A DNA stretch of 64,000 bases from Hyaloperonospora brassicae (taxonomy: Eukaryota > Oomycota > Peronosporomycetes > Peronosporales > Peronosporaceae), in assembly GCA_947650285.1 (NCBI GenBank), contig CANTFL010001451.1:558001-622000 (forward strand), in the 5' to 3' direction. This document shows positions 39,271 through 48,489 of this stretch, piece after piece. The notes below the pieces were generated by a model, which was not told where the DNA came from, did no database searches, and saw only the letters and a list, made by a program, of their open reading frames with translations. Within the stretch, counting starts at the first letter, position 1. Every line of letters begins with the position of its first letter. Both the position numbers and the translations under genes were made by a program.

Positions 39271-39483
39271 TTCATATTTAGGGTGCTTTATTGGTAATTG
39301 AGGCCTCTGAGCGGATCCCGCTAGGTTAAAAGCCATAGTTGATTGGCCGGTTCGTAAGAACCAAAAAAACTTCATAAGTGGCTTGGTCTTGCCAATTACA
39401 CAAGTATCTTGCGAATAACGCAGAAATGGCTCGGCGTTAGCCAATCTTCTTGAATAGATGTAGAATGGTGCTATTCTAGCACC

Positions 39484-40066
39484 GAGCATGATGCTTTTCA
39501 AGCAGTACAGGAGGGTCTCCTTCATGCGCCAATCTTAGCTTTGCCTGATCCTTATCGATCTTTCAGTGTCGTCTGTGACGCATCTGACTTTGCCACAGGT
39601 ATTCCTCTGTTGCAGACAGATTGTAATGGACGGGAAAGCGTCATTGCGGTTTAGTCCCGGCATATGAAGGCTGCACAAGAGAACTATCCTGTTCATGATA
39701 AAGAGTTACTTGTAATGAAGTATGCTCTCGTCAAATTTATAGTTCATCTTCTTGGCTCGAAGCCGTTTGTGATCTATACAGAATATGCGTCACTAGGCAC
39801 TGCAACCCAGTCGCCTCACCTCTCGTGGAGAATCGCTCGTTGGCTTTCCTTCTTTGCCGAGTACAACTTTGAGGTGAATTATAAGCCGGGAAATCAAAAT
39901 GCTTTGGCTGATGCGTTGTCACGCAGGCTTGACTATGAGCTTGATCATGTTACGATTCTGTCGTCGTCGGTCACTGACCTAATCCGTATGTCATATGCCA
40001 AGGATGAACATTGTGTAGCTCAACTGCGTGCTCTAGGGAGCGAGGAGTTTAAGGACTCAGACATGT
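39484..40066 (+). pseudogene. RNase H region
   Basis: AFQAVQEGLLHAPILALPDP, VVCDASDFATG (with the catalytic Asp), a TAG at 39655 in place of an expected Gln, then NYPVHDKELLVMKYALVKF and FEVNYKPGNQNALADALSRR. These follow the order of Ty3/gypsy RNase H. Confidence 0.85.
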
Positions 40067-40149
40067 AAATGTCGGAATGATTACGTGCGAGGCTACATCG
40101 ATATTTCATCGATCAAGGCCTGTTGTGCTGTAGCACGGATGTGGAGGAA

Positions 40150-41397
40150 TCCCCTCGCATTGTTGTCCCTCATCATGAGGAGTTGATAATCGGATCCTCT
40201 GTGAGGCACATAATACTATGCTGAGTGGTCACCTCGGTCGTAAAAAGACTTACGGCTCGGTTAGCCAATGCTATTGGTGGCTCCAACTATACAAATGGGT
40301 GAGCACATATGTGCGTACATGTGAAACGTTGCAACGGGTAACACCATCACCTCACGCGGCCGCACCGCTGGCTAGTTTGCCTGTACCCAAGGGATATTGG
40401 GAGTCCATCAGCATGAGATTCCTGTTCAGTTTACCAAAAGATTCGTATGGCAATACATGTTTAGTGATCTTTGCTGACCGTTTGAGCAAGATGGATCATT
40501 TATCGGCGGTGCCGGATACCTTATGGTGAGGGTATACCTACGCTATTTATCGATCGCGTGTTTCGACAACACAGTTTGCCGTTGGAAATTGCTTCTGATA
40601 GAGATCCTTGCTACACTGGAAAGTTTTAAAAATCATTTTTAAGGTGCTCGGCACACGTTTGAACATGTCCACAGCGTATCATCCGCAGAAAGATGGTCAA
40701 AATGAGAGAGTGATTCGCATCATCGGTGACATCTTGCGCAGTATTTGCGCTATCAATCCTAAGCGTTGGAGTTATATTCTCCCTGTCGTTGAGTTTGCGT
40801 TGAATAACTCCGTGCATTCCGTCATTGGCTAAACACCATTCTATGTGAATGGTCGCACACACCCTCGCGTTCCGCTAACGCTACCACTGCGTTTTTCAGG
40901 GCTTGGTTGGGTAGGAGTTGCCGATCGGCTTGCCGATATCAGATGTTAAACTGTTAAAAAACAGGTAAGCAAGTTTCTCGCAACGCGATTAAATGTCTCA
41001 CGACATGTGCGTGACGCACTGGCTAGTATATTAGACAATCATAAGGAACAAGCTGATGCTAAAGGCAGAGGTAGTATTGAGCGATATGAGGTCGTGGACC
41101 AAGTTCTACTCAATGCCAAAAACAAACCTACTAACGTAATGTTCGCCGTCTTCAAGACAAAGTTTTGTCCGCGCTTCATTGGACCATTAAGGGTCTTCTA
41201 CAAGAAGGGACTTACGTACACGCTCAACCTTCCGTGCAAACTGCGAACACACCCTAAGTTCTACGTGGGCTTGCTTAAGCCCTATCTGGATCCGTGCCAC
41301 GTGAAGTTTGAGGAGATTGCGCCGCATAGGTTGGCCTTGCCATCAGTTGCCGAATTCGTATCAATAGGTCAAGCTGAGCCTCCATCCGGGCTTGGCT
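40150..41397 (+). pseudogene. Integrase remnant
   Basis: The zinc-binding part reads EAHNTMLSGHLGRKKTYG and TYVRTCETLQR, so the last Cys of the HHCC set is Leu. In the core the first catalytic Asp is lost (SISMRFLFSLPKD, where MDF is usual). SDRDPCYTGKF holds the second Asp and DGQNERV the Glu. A frameshift near 40527, a TAA at 40627, a stop at 40830 and further breaks disrupt the frame. The C-terminal region (41007-41396) is open and ends LNLPCKLRTHPKFYVGLLKP, typical of these elements. Confidence 0.87.
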
Positions 41398-41570
41398 AAA
41401 CTTCAATGCCTAGACACGGGCTTAGCCCAACTTCAACACCTCAACACGGGATCGCATCGCGTCAAACGCACTATGGGTCTGACCCAATGTCTCAAGGAGA
41501 CCACTTAACTCGAGAAGAATCTTCTCATGCTCCTCCTTCGGTATATTGACCACCCCCGACGCTGCTCGAT

Positions 41571-41735
41571 GAGCAAGGGAACCGCCAAATCCATGTGGAG
41601 CGACTCCTGAAACGACGTCGATGTCAAGGTCAATACCAGTATCTGGTGAAGTGGCGAGGATACCCGAAGTCGGAGAACTCGTAGGAGTTTGAGATACCCC
41701 TTCGGTAAGATTTCCCATACGCCGTTGGTGTTTTT
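41571..41735 (+). pseudogene. Chromodomain at the end of pol
   Basis: In one frame the plus strand reads EQGNRQIHVERLLKRRR, then YQYLVKWRGYPKSENS, a TAG where Trp is expected, and EFEIPL followed by another stop. LVKWRGYP is the signature of integrase-linked chromodomains, which read histone marks and guide insertion, so this element is a chromovirus-type gypsy. Confidence 0.85.
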
Positions 41736-42499
41736 AAACATCGAGCAAAGGGTCATCCCTCGACCGAGGGCGCTTCTCACAAATGGTGGTGGATGCAGGT
41801 GGGTAGTTTGGCACCGCTTGACCAACACCCACATCAACCGGCACAGCCGGAGCATAGCTTAGGCGAGTTCGCAGCTGGCCTCTGGCGTTAAGCTTGGCGT
41901 ATTCATACCGAAGCTTTCGTTCTAGACAAAAATCTACGACGTCGGCACTTGCACTGAGAGCTAACATGCTGCTGAGGTGTCGTTTTTGATGCACTTAGCA
42001 AACAAAAGCGTCTTCTTCTTCTTCCTGCGATTCAGGTGCGAACAAGAGGATGATTATACCCTTCATTGGTGGATCCGGTGCACCCCGTTCTTGCGTGTAA
42101 AGTCGCAACTTTTATTGAATCTGAGTCGTCAATTGAGGTTGCAGAAACCTCGCACAAAGTTTTTGTCGACTAACCACCTCATCAACAGATGTTGACTCAG
42201 CGCCAATGGCCATGTTGCCAAAGAACGACCTGTAATTTGGCGTATACGCTCTTCCACACTGAGTGGTGTGAACAGATAGCCACGAAGACCATCAAGGGTT
42301 GCAGCAAGCTGCATACGGCTTTGAGCGCTCTCCTCTTAATGGATAGCCAACTGTTGTTGCTCATCGAGCGGATTAGTGATGATGGAATCGCTACAGGAAG
42401 TGGTCGATGCGGCGCCGATGGCGCGTTGGCTTCGCCATGCTCGGCAAATGGGTTTGGTGCAGTATGAGGCGGTGCCTCTTGCACTGGTGAGTCGGACAT
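41734..42499 (-). pseudogene. Degraded antisense ORF between pol and 3' LTR
   Basis: Opposite to pol, an ATG at 42499 starts a Pro/Ala-rich reading (MSDSPVQEAPPHTAPNPF). After a frame change near 42380 it continues as NPLDEQQQLAIH, a stop at 42336, then RMQLAATLDGLRGYLFTPLS and RWLVDKNFVRGFCNLN. After another change it reads PESQEEEEDAFVC, SADVVDFCLERKLRYEYAKL and ends RDDPLLDV with a stop at 41734. Joined, it would be about 250 codons. Composition is coherent and changes frame only a few times. I do not recognise a domain. Confidence 0.5.
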
Positions 42500-42698
42500 T
42501 GTCCTCTCGTCGTATGGATATCGGTATCGCTACCATAATCCACATCCACATCGATGATAAGGTAAGACGAGAGAGTCGAGGACTCATGGGGTGGCGATGC
42601 CATAGTGTTTTGTGTTTTCCCAACCGTAAGTTGAAGCGCACACACACCGTCCTCTTCGAGGAAAGAATTCGATCAACGTTTTGTAAAAACGTCAGTCT

Positions 42699-42710
42699 GG
42701 TGGGGGAGGG
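42699..42710 (+). other. Polypurine tract of the family A element
   Basis: GGTGGGGGAGGG lies immediately before the TG of the 3' LTR, as required for plus-strand priming. Confidence 0.85.
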
Positions 42711-43219
42711 TGTAACGGGGTTACACGTCGACTGGTAGTCGACAATAGGTGTGGTGCACCAAAGGGACGGGGTCCCCTTTAAAGTAATATTAGAACACAG
42801 TATCAATTGATGAAGACTGATGTCTGTCAACCATTAATTACGGGATCTTTTGAGATGTTTATTTAGGACATTAGTGAGTAGGTTAATTACTTTGATCTAA
42901 GGTGTTCTTTTAGATTAAAAGAAGAAACAAAATTCAGTATCTATTTTGATCCGATAGACACGTGACTCTCTGAGGCGTCTTAACATCGTTAAGGAGGTAT
43001 CAACGCCTTTTTAAGGCAGATACTCCTAGTGCACTCTCTGCTGTGATTTTCTGAATCGTTTGGTACCCCTGGAATAGGGACCGTAAGATCTCTGAGCATG
43101 TTGACTCTTTGAGTCGGGTTCTTCGAACCAAACCTTACCTCTCTGAGATGTTCACTCTTTGAGTCGGGTTCTCTGAAACTTAAGTAGCTCATTGAGCGTT
43201 AAGTCTTCCTCTGACTTCA
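42711..43219 (+). repeat. 3' LTR, family A
   Basis: The LTR starts TGTAACGGGGTTACAC, with TG...CA termini. It matches the 5' LTR at all but about six sites, all of them transitions. Confidence 0.9.
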
Positions 43220-44145
43220 GGAGATGTGTAGCTCCGCTACACTCAGCGCAAGTGCTACTTCGCCAAGGTCAATTTGTATCATTTATGGCCCTCACCTTAC
43301 ACTTTGAAATTTGTTTTGGTATAGATGTTTCGGGCAACTTACTTTTAATGCAACAGTGCTAGGTTACGGATACTGAAAGCAGTAAGCAGTTGCCTTAAAA
43401 ATTTCCCACACGATCATTTAACTTTTTTTTCTAGATATCGAAATAGAGAGGATTATGTTTATATAATGATGGATGCCTATATAGAATGTGTAATCAACTT
43501 TAAGACTTACATCTCAATACAAATACAATTTGTATATTTGTGCTCGCCACATATTGCGCGCGTCCATCATAGAAAAATCCTTTTGCTATTTAACGTAATG
43601 ACCTACATGAAAAAAAATCAGCAATATTACTCAAAATCACTCTATGTAGTTTTGATAAGAATTGTCCAGCTAGATAATATCATCAGTGATATTTGCATGT
43701 CGAAATTATATAACGTATTCGCACTATTGCATTCAATAAATAAAGAGTCAGGTCATCGCTATTACAAGTAATTATCAGCATGGACGTTCAAAAGAAGCTT
43801 AAATGTGACATTGAAGGCTATCGGGACTGATGCTGTGTGAACGTCTCTCGAAGGACACACGGATATAATTACGCACAGTGTAGAAAAGATCCTTAGTTCG
43901 TCATCACTTATGCTACCTCTAAGTCTTCCGCACTCATTGCGTCATCTCAATCTAACATAAAATTCGCAACGAACGCACGCTTGGCTTGATTCGACTGATC
44001 GACCAGGCGTACGCACGAAGCGCCTCCGCTGGTTCAACGGACTCTTCTGGAACACCATGTCATCCACATGACGCAGCAAATGTATAAGCTCTTCGTCTCC
44101 GCAATCCTCCTCAACAGATCTGATGCTGCTCTTCTTGACTTGTCG
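43220..44145. other. Flank between retrotransposon and effector gene
   Basis: The stretch begins with a short hairpin (GTGTAGCTCCGCTACAC at 43226). The AT-rich ORF at 43466-43771 has no domain and is probably chance. The last 100 bp are the 3' flank of the effector. Confidence 0.4.
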
Positions 44146-45645
44146 TTATTTGTAATGCAACACAAGCTCATTAGCATCACGTGTGATGTATGCGTATGGA
44201 TGCACAACTTCAAACAGCTTAGAGTACTCGCGTAATTCAGTTTCAAGTGCATAATTGAAGAAGTCGTACGGCACATACCTTCCACCGATGCAACTCTCCT
44301 GAATGATCCCAGGGTGCAGTCCCGCCTCCATCCACACAAAGCGCATTCGCCCTGGCAGGTACTGGCTTGCAAGTATTCTGTGCATCTCAGTAGCAATGAA
44401 TTCATTGCCCGGGATCATGTGAAGAGATGCCAGTACTTGCACCACTTCCGCTGGGGGTCTTAAGAACCGCAACGTCTTGACAATATCCATGAGTCTAGCG
44501 TACAAATCTTCTGGCCCCAATGGACGAACTTTTTCAAGCAAATGCGCAAAAGCTGGAGCGTTCATATGCCCTGAAGGTACAGCAAGCTCCGCGAAAGCAC
44601 GAACATGGGGTGGAGTCTTTTCGAGTTGCACCTCTCGAAACATAAGCCTTTGAGCCTTCGTCTGGTTCTCCGGTGAGGCAAGATTTCTGACCTCGCCATA
44701 AAGATACAACAGGGTTTTCGCACGCTCTTCTTGACCACGTTTTTTTCCCAGTCGATGGAGATAAGCATACACTTGTCCCGGTTTCTTGTTTGGGAATAAT
44801 AGGCTGAATGCTTCATCGATGTCGAGTGCTGCCGAGTGCGCTTTTCGATACCGTATCATGTACAGTACCCATTCGTGCAAAAACACCAGTTTTTCATCGC
44901 CAGTGTGTGTAAGGTGCCAGCCAAGGACTTCAAACAATTCTCTGGGGTCCAGTCCCAACCCCATCCATGCGTCAGACATGACGTTAGGAATATTCTTGTG
45001 GATCGCAACTAGCTGTCTGTGTAGCGTGTCGGAAACAGCTCTCGTTTCTGGAATCAAACGAAGCGACACAATCAGACGCGTCACTTCTAGTGGGTTCCTC
45101 TTTGTCAATAAGGCGCGAACTATCTTCGAATAACGAACGTGCCAACGGGACGATGGTCGAGCCTCATTGAGAAGTAGTAACGTTGCAAATTTCGTTGCGT
45201 CCATGGGTTGTTCGCCTCTCGCGAAGTTCTCAAATGCCCTGGTGCTTTTGGCTTTTAGAGCGTAGGAGGAAGATGGCCAATCGGGTTGTGCCATGGTCTG
45301 AGGAAGCATCTCCTCGCGGCCGAAAGGTTTGACTTTGCTCGCCACGTCAGTCAATGCAAGAGCAGACGATTCTAGCACCTCTGCAAGCTTGTTCTCCATC
45401 CGGTCCTCGCTTCTGGTGTCTTTGCGCACTGTCTTGTCCATTTCTGAGGCATGCGACTCCGGAATGGACGCGGTCGGGCCTGAAGCGGCTGGGCTGGCAT
45501 GATGCATTCGTCTGGGGTCGGGCGTGGATTCGTTGAAGCTTGATTGTTCAGAATTAAGAGCATCAGCACATGCTAGTTCGCCGTCTCTCAGCAAGAGCAA
45601 GAGAGGTGCGGCAAATGCCGATAGCACCAAGCTATTGACACGCAT
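44146..45645 (-). CDS. Secreted WY/RxLR-like effector candidate
   Basis: An uninterrupted 499-codon frame begins at the ATG at 45645; the codons upstream in frame lack ATG. Residues 1-26 are a strong signal peptide (VNSLVLSAFAAPLLLLL, cleavage near ACA-DAL). The next 60 residues are hydrophilic and disordered, with RRMH at 45-48 in the usual place of the RxLR motif and SEDR at 79-82 like a dEER motif; both are non-canonical. The remainder is alpha-helical with repeated W-type modules, for example DAWMGLGLDPRELFEVLG followed by FLHEWVLYMIRYR, and near the C-terminus RFVWMEAGLHPGIIQ. Such modules form the fold of many Peronosporaceae effectors, which enter plant cells and act on host immunity. 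It stands alone, 0.9 kb from a retrotransposon and in AT-rich DNA, as effector genes commonly do. The target is unknown. Confidence 0.8.
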   Translation of the reverse strand: MRVNSLVLSAFAAPLLLLLRDGELACADALNSEQSSFNESTPDPRRMHHASPAASGPTASIPESHASEMDKTVRKDTRSEDRMENKLAEVLESSALALTDVASKVKPFGREEMLPQTMAQPDWPSSSYALKAKSTRAFENFARGEQPMDATKFATLLLLNEARPSSRWHVRYSKIVRALLTKRNPLEVTRLIVSLRLIPETRAVSDTLHRQLVAIHKNIPNVMSDAWMGLGLDPRELFEVLGWHLTHTGDEKLVFLHEWVLYMIRYRKAHSAALDIDEAFSLLFPNKKPGQVYAYLHRLGKKRGQEERAKTLLYLYGEVRNLASPENQTKAQRLMFREVQLEKTPPHVRAFAELAVPSGHMNAPAFAHLLEKVRPLGPEDLYARLMDIVKTLRFLRPPAEVVQVLASLHMIPGNEFIATEMHRILASQYLPGRMRFVWMEAGLHPGIIQESCIGGRYVPYDFFNYALETELREYSKLFEVVHPYAYITRDANELVLHYK

Positions 45646-46767
45646 AGTTAGGTGCGCGTGGGTGCTAGCAGATTGCGAAGTAAGAGATACAGTGAATCGC
45701 ACCCTTCCATCCGTAGAGCGTGACCAATCGTTTTTAAGTCACAAAACGAACTTTTGGTCCGTCTTTAATTCTGTCTTACAGACCTGGTTTCTCATTTTAA
45801 ATCAGATATTTGGTTTTAGTTCACTTATTTACACACTCTGTGCGTTGCATATGCCAGACGAATAGGAATCGGACCAATGACAACCCAACTGAATCATCTT
45901 GATCAACACGATGGTCTCGTCTTTAGAAGAACCATAACTCAGCTACCTTTGAACATACAAGTGTCAGGAAGCGGTTGATTCCTACGACGAATACAATGGT
46001 ACTCACGACTGCCAGGCTGTACGTAAGTGAAACAATTGCGTATATACAGCGATGGAGATCAGATTACAAGCTAATAATCAGCACATCGCAGTAGATATTA
46101 TGCGGGCGGGTTGTGATGCGACGTAATTCATTATGTGCAATTTATTACCACTTCCTCCAAAGCGACTTAACTGTGGCTCATCGATGTCGCGTATAGGTGA
46201 ATGATGGCAAACAGTTTTCTGTTAAACTTTATACGCGTAGATGATACATCAATGCTGTGGGGTTGCTCTAACGCAAGATGCCATAACTGCAACAACTTTA
46301 ATCATGATACTGTATATCCTCGAGTCATAGTTAACTGGTTTCCACTTATATGTGAAGGACAACTGCTAACTTCGTACTGGAACACCAGTACGGAGTTAAC
46401 TTCTACTGACAACAGTGAAGGTCAGTGCCTTGCTAGGTGTAAGCACTACACAGAGGAAGAGTGAACAACTAAGGCAAGACTGTTGTTAAATGATCTGTAA
46501 CACTGTTATTTGGTACAATTAAGTCTTGTGATTCTTGTTTTTTGTTTTGACTTTACTTTATTATAGGAATATAACTAAATGTATATTGACGTCTACCCAC
46601 CAATCATTGCGCGCGTCTAGCATCGATTGGTGGATTAATATATTTACAATATTAACCAACGAGCAGACCTTTGCTTCATCTCAACAAAATATCAACAATT
46701 AGAAATATTGTTAAAAGAACGCTCGAGAATACATTCTGTATCACCATTTCACGCATTTATAATTTTA
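45646..46767. other. Upstream flank of the effector gene
   Basis: The first few hundred bases should hold the effector promoter; an ATTGG (CCAAT on the other strand) lies about 80 bp upstream. The ORF at 46201-46464 (plus) shows no domain. It overlaps a repeat-like segment containing a palindromic ACTGGAACACCAGT (46377) and may be an LTR relic. Confidence 0.35.
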
Positions 46768-47090
46768 TGTAACGGGCTACCTCGTTACATCAAAGGTCTC
46801 GAGGCGACCTTATTTACGACAATATGCTAGATAAATTGTTCGTTTCGTATTGCGCTACGTTTGACAGGGACAATAGAGTCGTATGCTCATTGTCAAGTAC
46901 CATCCTTTTCAGGATCTATGCTCTACTGTGTAGCACGCGCAGGGCAACAATCCGCTTACGATAACTGATATTCTTTTTTGTAGATTAACGATTTCATTCC
47001 TTTGAGGTGACCGTCGAGATATGGTCACGTTAATAAGGCATGCCTATAACTTAAGAGATGAACGTGAACTTCTTAACTAATTTCTAATTT
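46768..47090 (+). repeat. Possible solo LTR start
   Basis: TGTAACGGGCTACCTCGTTACA at 46768-46789 is a stem-loop very like the start of the family A LTR (TGTAACGGGGTTACA). What follows is not alignable by eye. The end is not defined. Confidence 0.3.
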
Positions 47091-47106
47091 ACTGTGGTGG
47101 AGTGGA

Positions 47107-48225
47107 GATCACAAATTCCTTGTGTTCCCGACTCTCCACTGGCGCCCGGACGACCGACTAACGGAGGGGGTACCCCGATTTCGTGCTCTGTGTCTTTTTG
47201 CTTACCTTGTGTACGCGTCGGTAGGGCAGGTTGCGCTCTTCTTGGTGGAATTGAGCTGAAGCTGAACTTGACCGCATTATGGATAGGTGTTGATCGGGTC
47301 AAAACTCTTCACCCGGTCAATCGTTCGTGCAGATCGCGTGGAAGTTCTTCACCCGATCGCTTGTAACTTTGGCGCTCTCCCAGAGTCGCCTGTATCCAAA
47401 GGTGATGCTTGATCCGTGAGCCTTCTGACCACTTGAGCCGTCTCGCGATCTTGAGTCTGAATCGTAAGGTTCACTGCGTCCTATCGTAGTTGAGAGGGGG
47501 GCGATAATTGAAGTTCCGCCTGGCCAAACAATCGTAGGGCGAAGTTTGCAGAGACGTGGGTGACTCTCTATTCAACTGGAGGCCAAAGATCCTGCCCGGG
47601 AGAAGTCGACGAATGTCCTTCGTTGTAAATTCAATTCAGTTCAATGTCAACTAAACAAATCCAAACCCTATTACTATGCCTATTTGTTTGATAGGTCAAC
47701 TGTTGTGCACCACCTGTCTATGTCATGCATCCCTTACCTCATGTGTACACAGCAGATACTCCGTAGTGGATCGCTCCACAGCGGGTCGCTCCATAGTGGA
47801 TCGCTCCACAGTGGATCGCGGTACAGTGGATCGCTCCATCGTGAATCGCTAGGTGGTCCATAATGGCTCGCTCCATAGTAGATCGTTTGGGTAGTAGGTC
47901 ACGGTATATCATCTAGACCAATTATATGTCCTTACAAAAAATTATTTTACACCTAGGGTTGATCGCGATCAATCTCTAGAGTCTCTGATCGGGCATCCAC
48001 CTTCGGATCGCCGATACTTTTGAAACGTCGAATGTTTATTGATCTTGGCGATCCAATCCTCCAGCTTGCTTCCATATTCACCTGTTTCTCATTGTCGATA
48101 GCGATCCAGTATTACGGCTATCGTCCACCCCTTGAGTGAGCCGGTCCTTGTAATTTGGTGATCCAAGCCCTTGATCGCAGGTCGTGATCGGTCAATCGTC
48201 TATACTTGATTATACTCCTTCTTGA
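47107..48225 (-). repeat. LTR, family B, minus orientation
   Basis: From 47107 to about 47880 this is a near-identical reverse complement of about 60010-60756. Landmarks are CACTGGCGCCCGGACGACCG, the TTCTGACCACTTGAGCCGTC block, ACTATGCCTATTTGTTTGAT and an array of 15-bp units. Beyond 47880 a GATC-rich U3-like segment runs to about 48225 with lower similarity. I infer a solo LTR, or the 3' LTR of an element whose body once lay to the right. Confidence 0.8.
47761..47885. repeat. 15-bp tandem array inside the family B LTR
   Basis: About eight copies of a 15-bp unit ACAGTGGATCGCTCC are present, with small changes and one 22-bp spacing. Most units carry ATCG or GATCG. Confidence 0.85.
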
Positions 48226-48237
48226 ACCTTAGGTAAA

Positions 48238-48489
48238 TCAATCCGAACGACTTTGACAGTCAAAATCTTTCATTCGGTTGCGTGACCCCATCATTCGTGC
48301 CAACGGGCCTATCTCCAAGCTCAATCCACCAACCAAATCGATCTCGCACTTAGTGCGGTAGTCGCGATCAACACTTTCCATCATTCTTATTCTGCGCTTC
48401 TCCACAATACGGCCCGGGAACTTAAAGGCACGAATATTACTGACATCACTAACGCTGATTTTACAAAGACCAACGACATCAGGTTGCAT
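48238..48489 (-). pseudogene. Possible C-terminal polyprotein fragment next to the LTR
   Basis: This 83-codon minus-strand ORF contains FPGRIVEKRRIRMM and EIDLVGGLSLEIGPLARMM and ends 13 bp before a purine-rich run (AAGAAGGAG on the minus strand) at the inferred LTR start. That is where the end of pol would sit in a minus-oriented element. The similarity is not proven. Confidence 0.25.

Larger units (their letters stand above)
35528..43219 (+). mobile_element. Full-length, coding-defective chromodomain Ty3/gypsy retrotransposon
   Basis: Two 509-bp direct repeats (35528-36036 and 42711-43219) flank a 6.7-kb interior with gag, protease, reverse transcriptase, RNase H, integrase and chromodomain in Ty3/gypsy order, plus an antisense ORF before the 3' LTR. 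A polypurine tract abuts the 3' LTR. Many stops and frameshifts disrupt the coding region, so it cannot act alone. The two LTRs differ at only about six positions. I could not find a matching target-site duplication (left flank CTTAG, right flank GGAGA) or a standard primer-binding site. Confidence 0.93.

Noticed and set aside
43466..43771. 101-codon ORF between the retrotransposon and the effector
   Set aside because: It is AT-driven (I, K, N, Y-rich), with no domain or signal peptide.
46201..46464. 87-codon Cys-containing ORF resembling a small secreted protein
   Set aside because: It has no signal peptide, and repeat-like palindromic sequence overlaps its end.
47084..47366. ORFs of 72-90 codons also repeated at 60.5-61.0 kb
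   Set aside because: Their duplication reflects the shared LTR sequence, not a gene family; they overlap on opposite strands.
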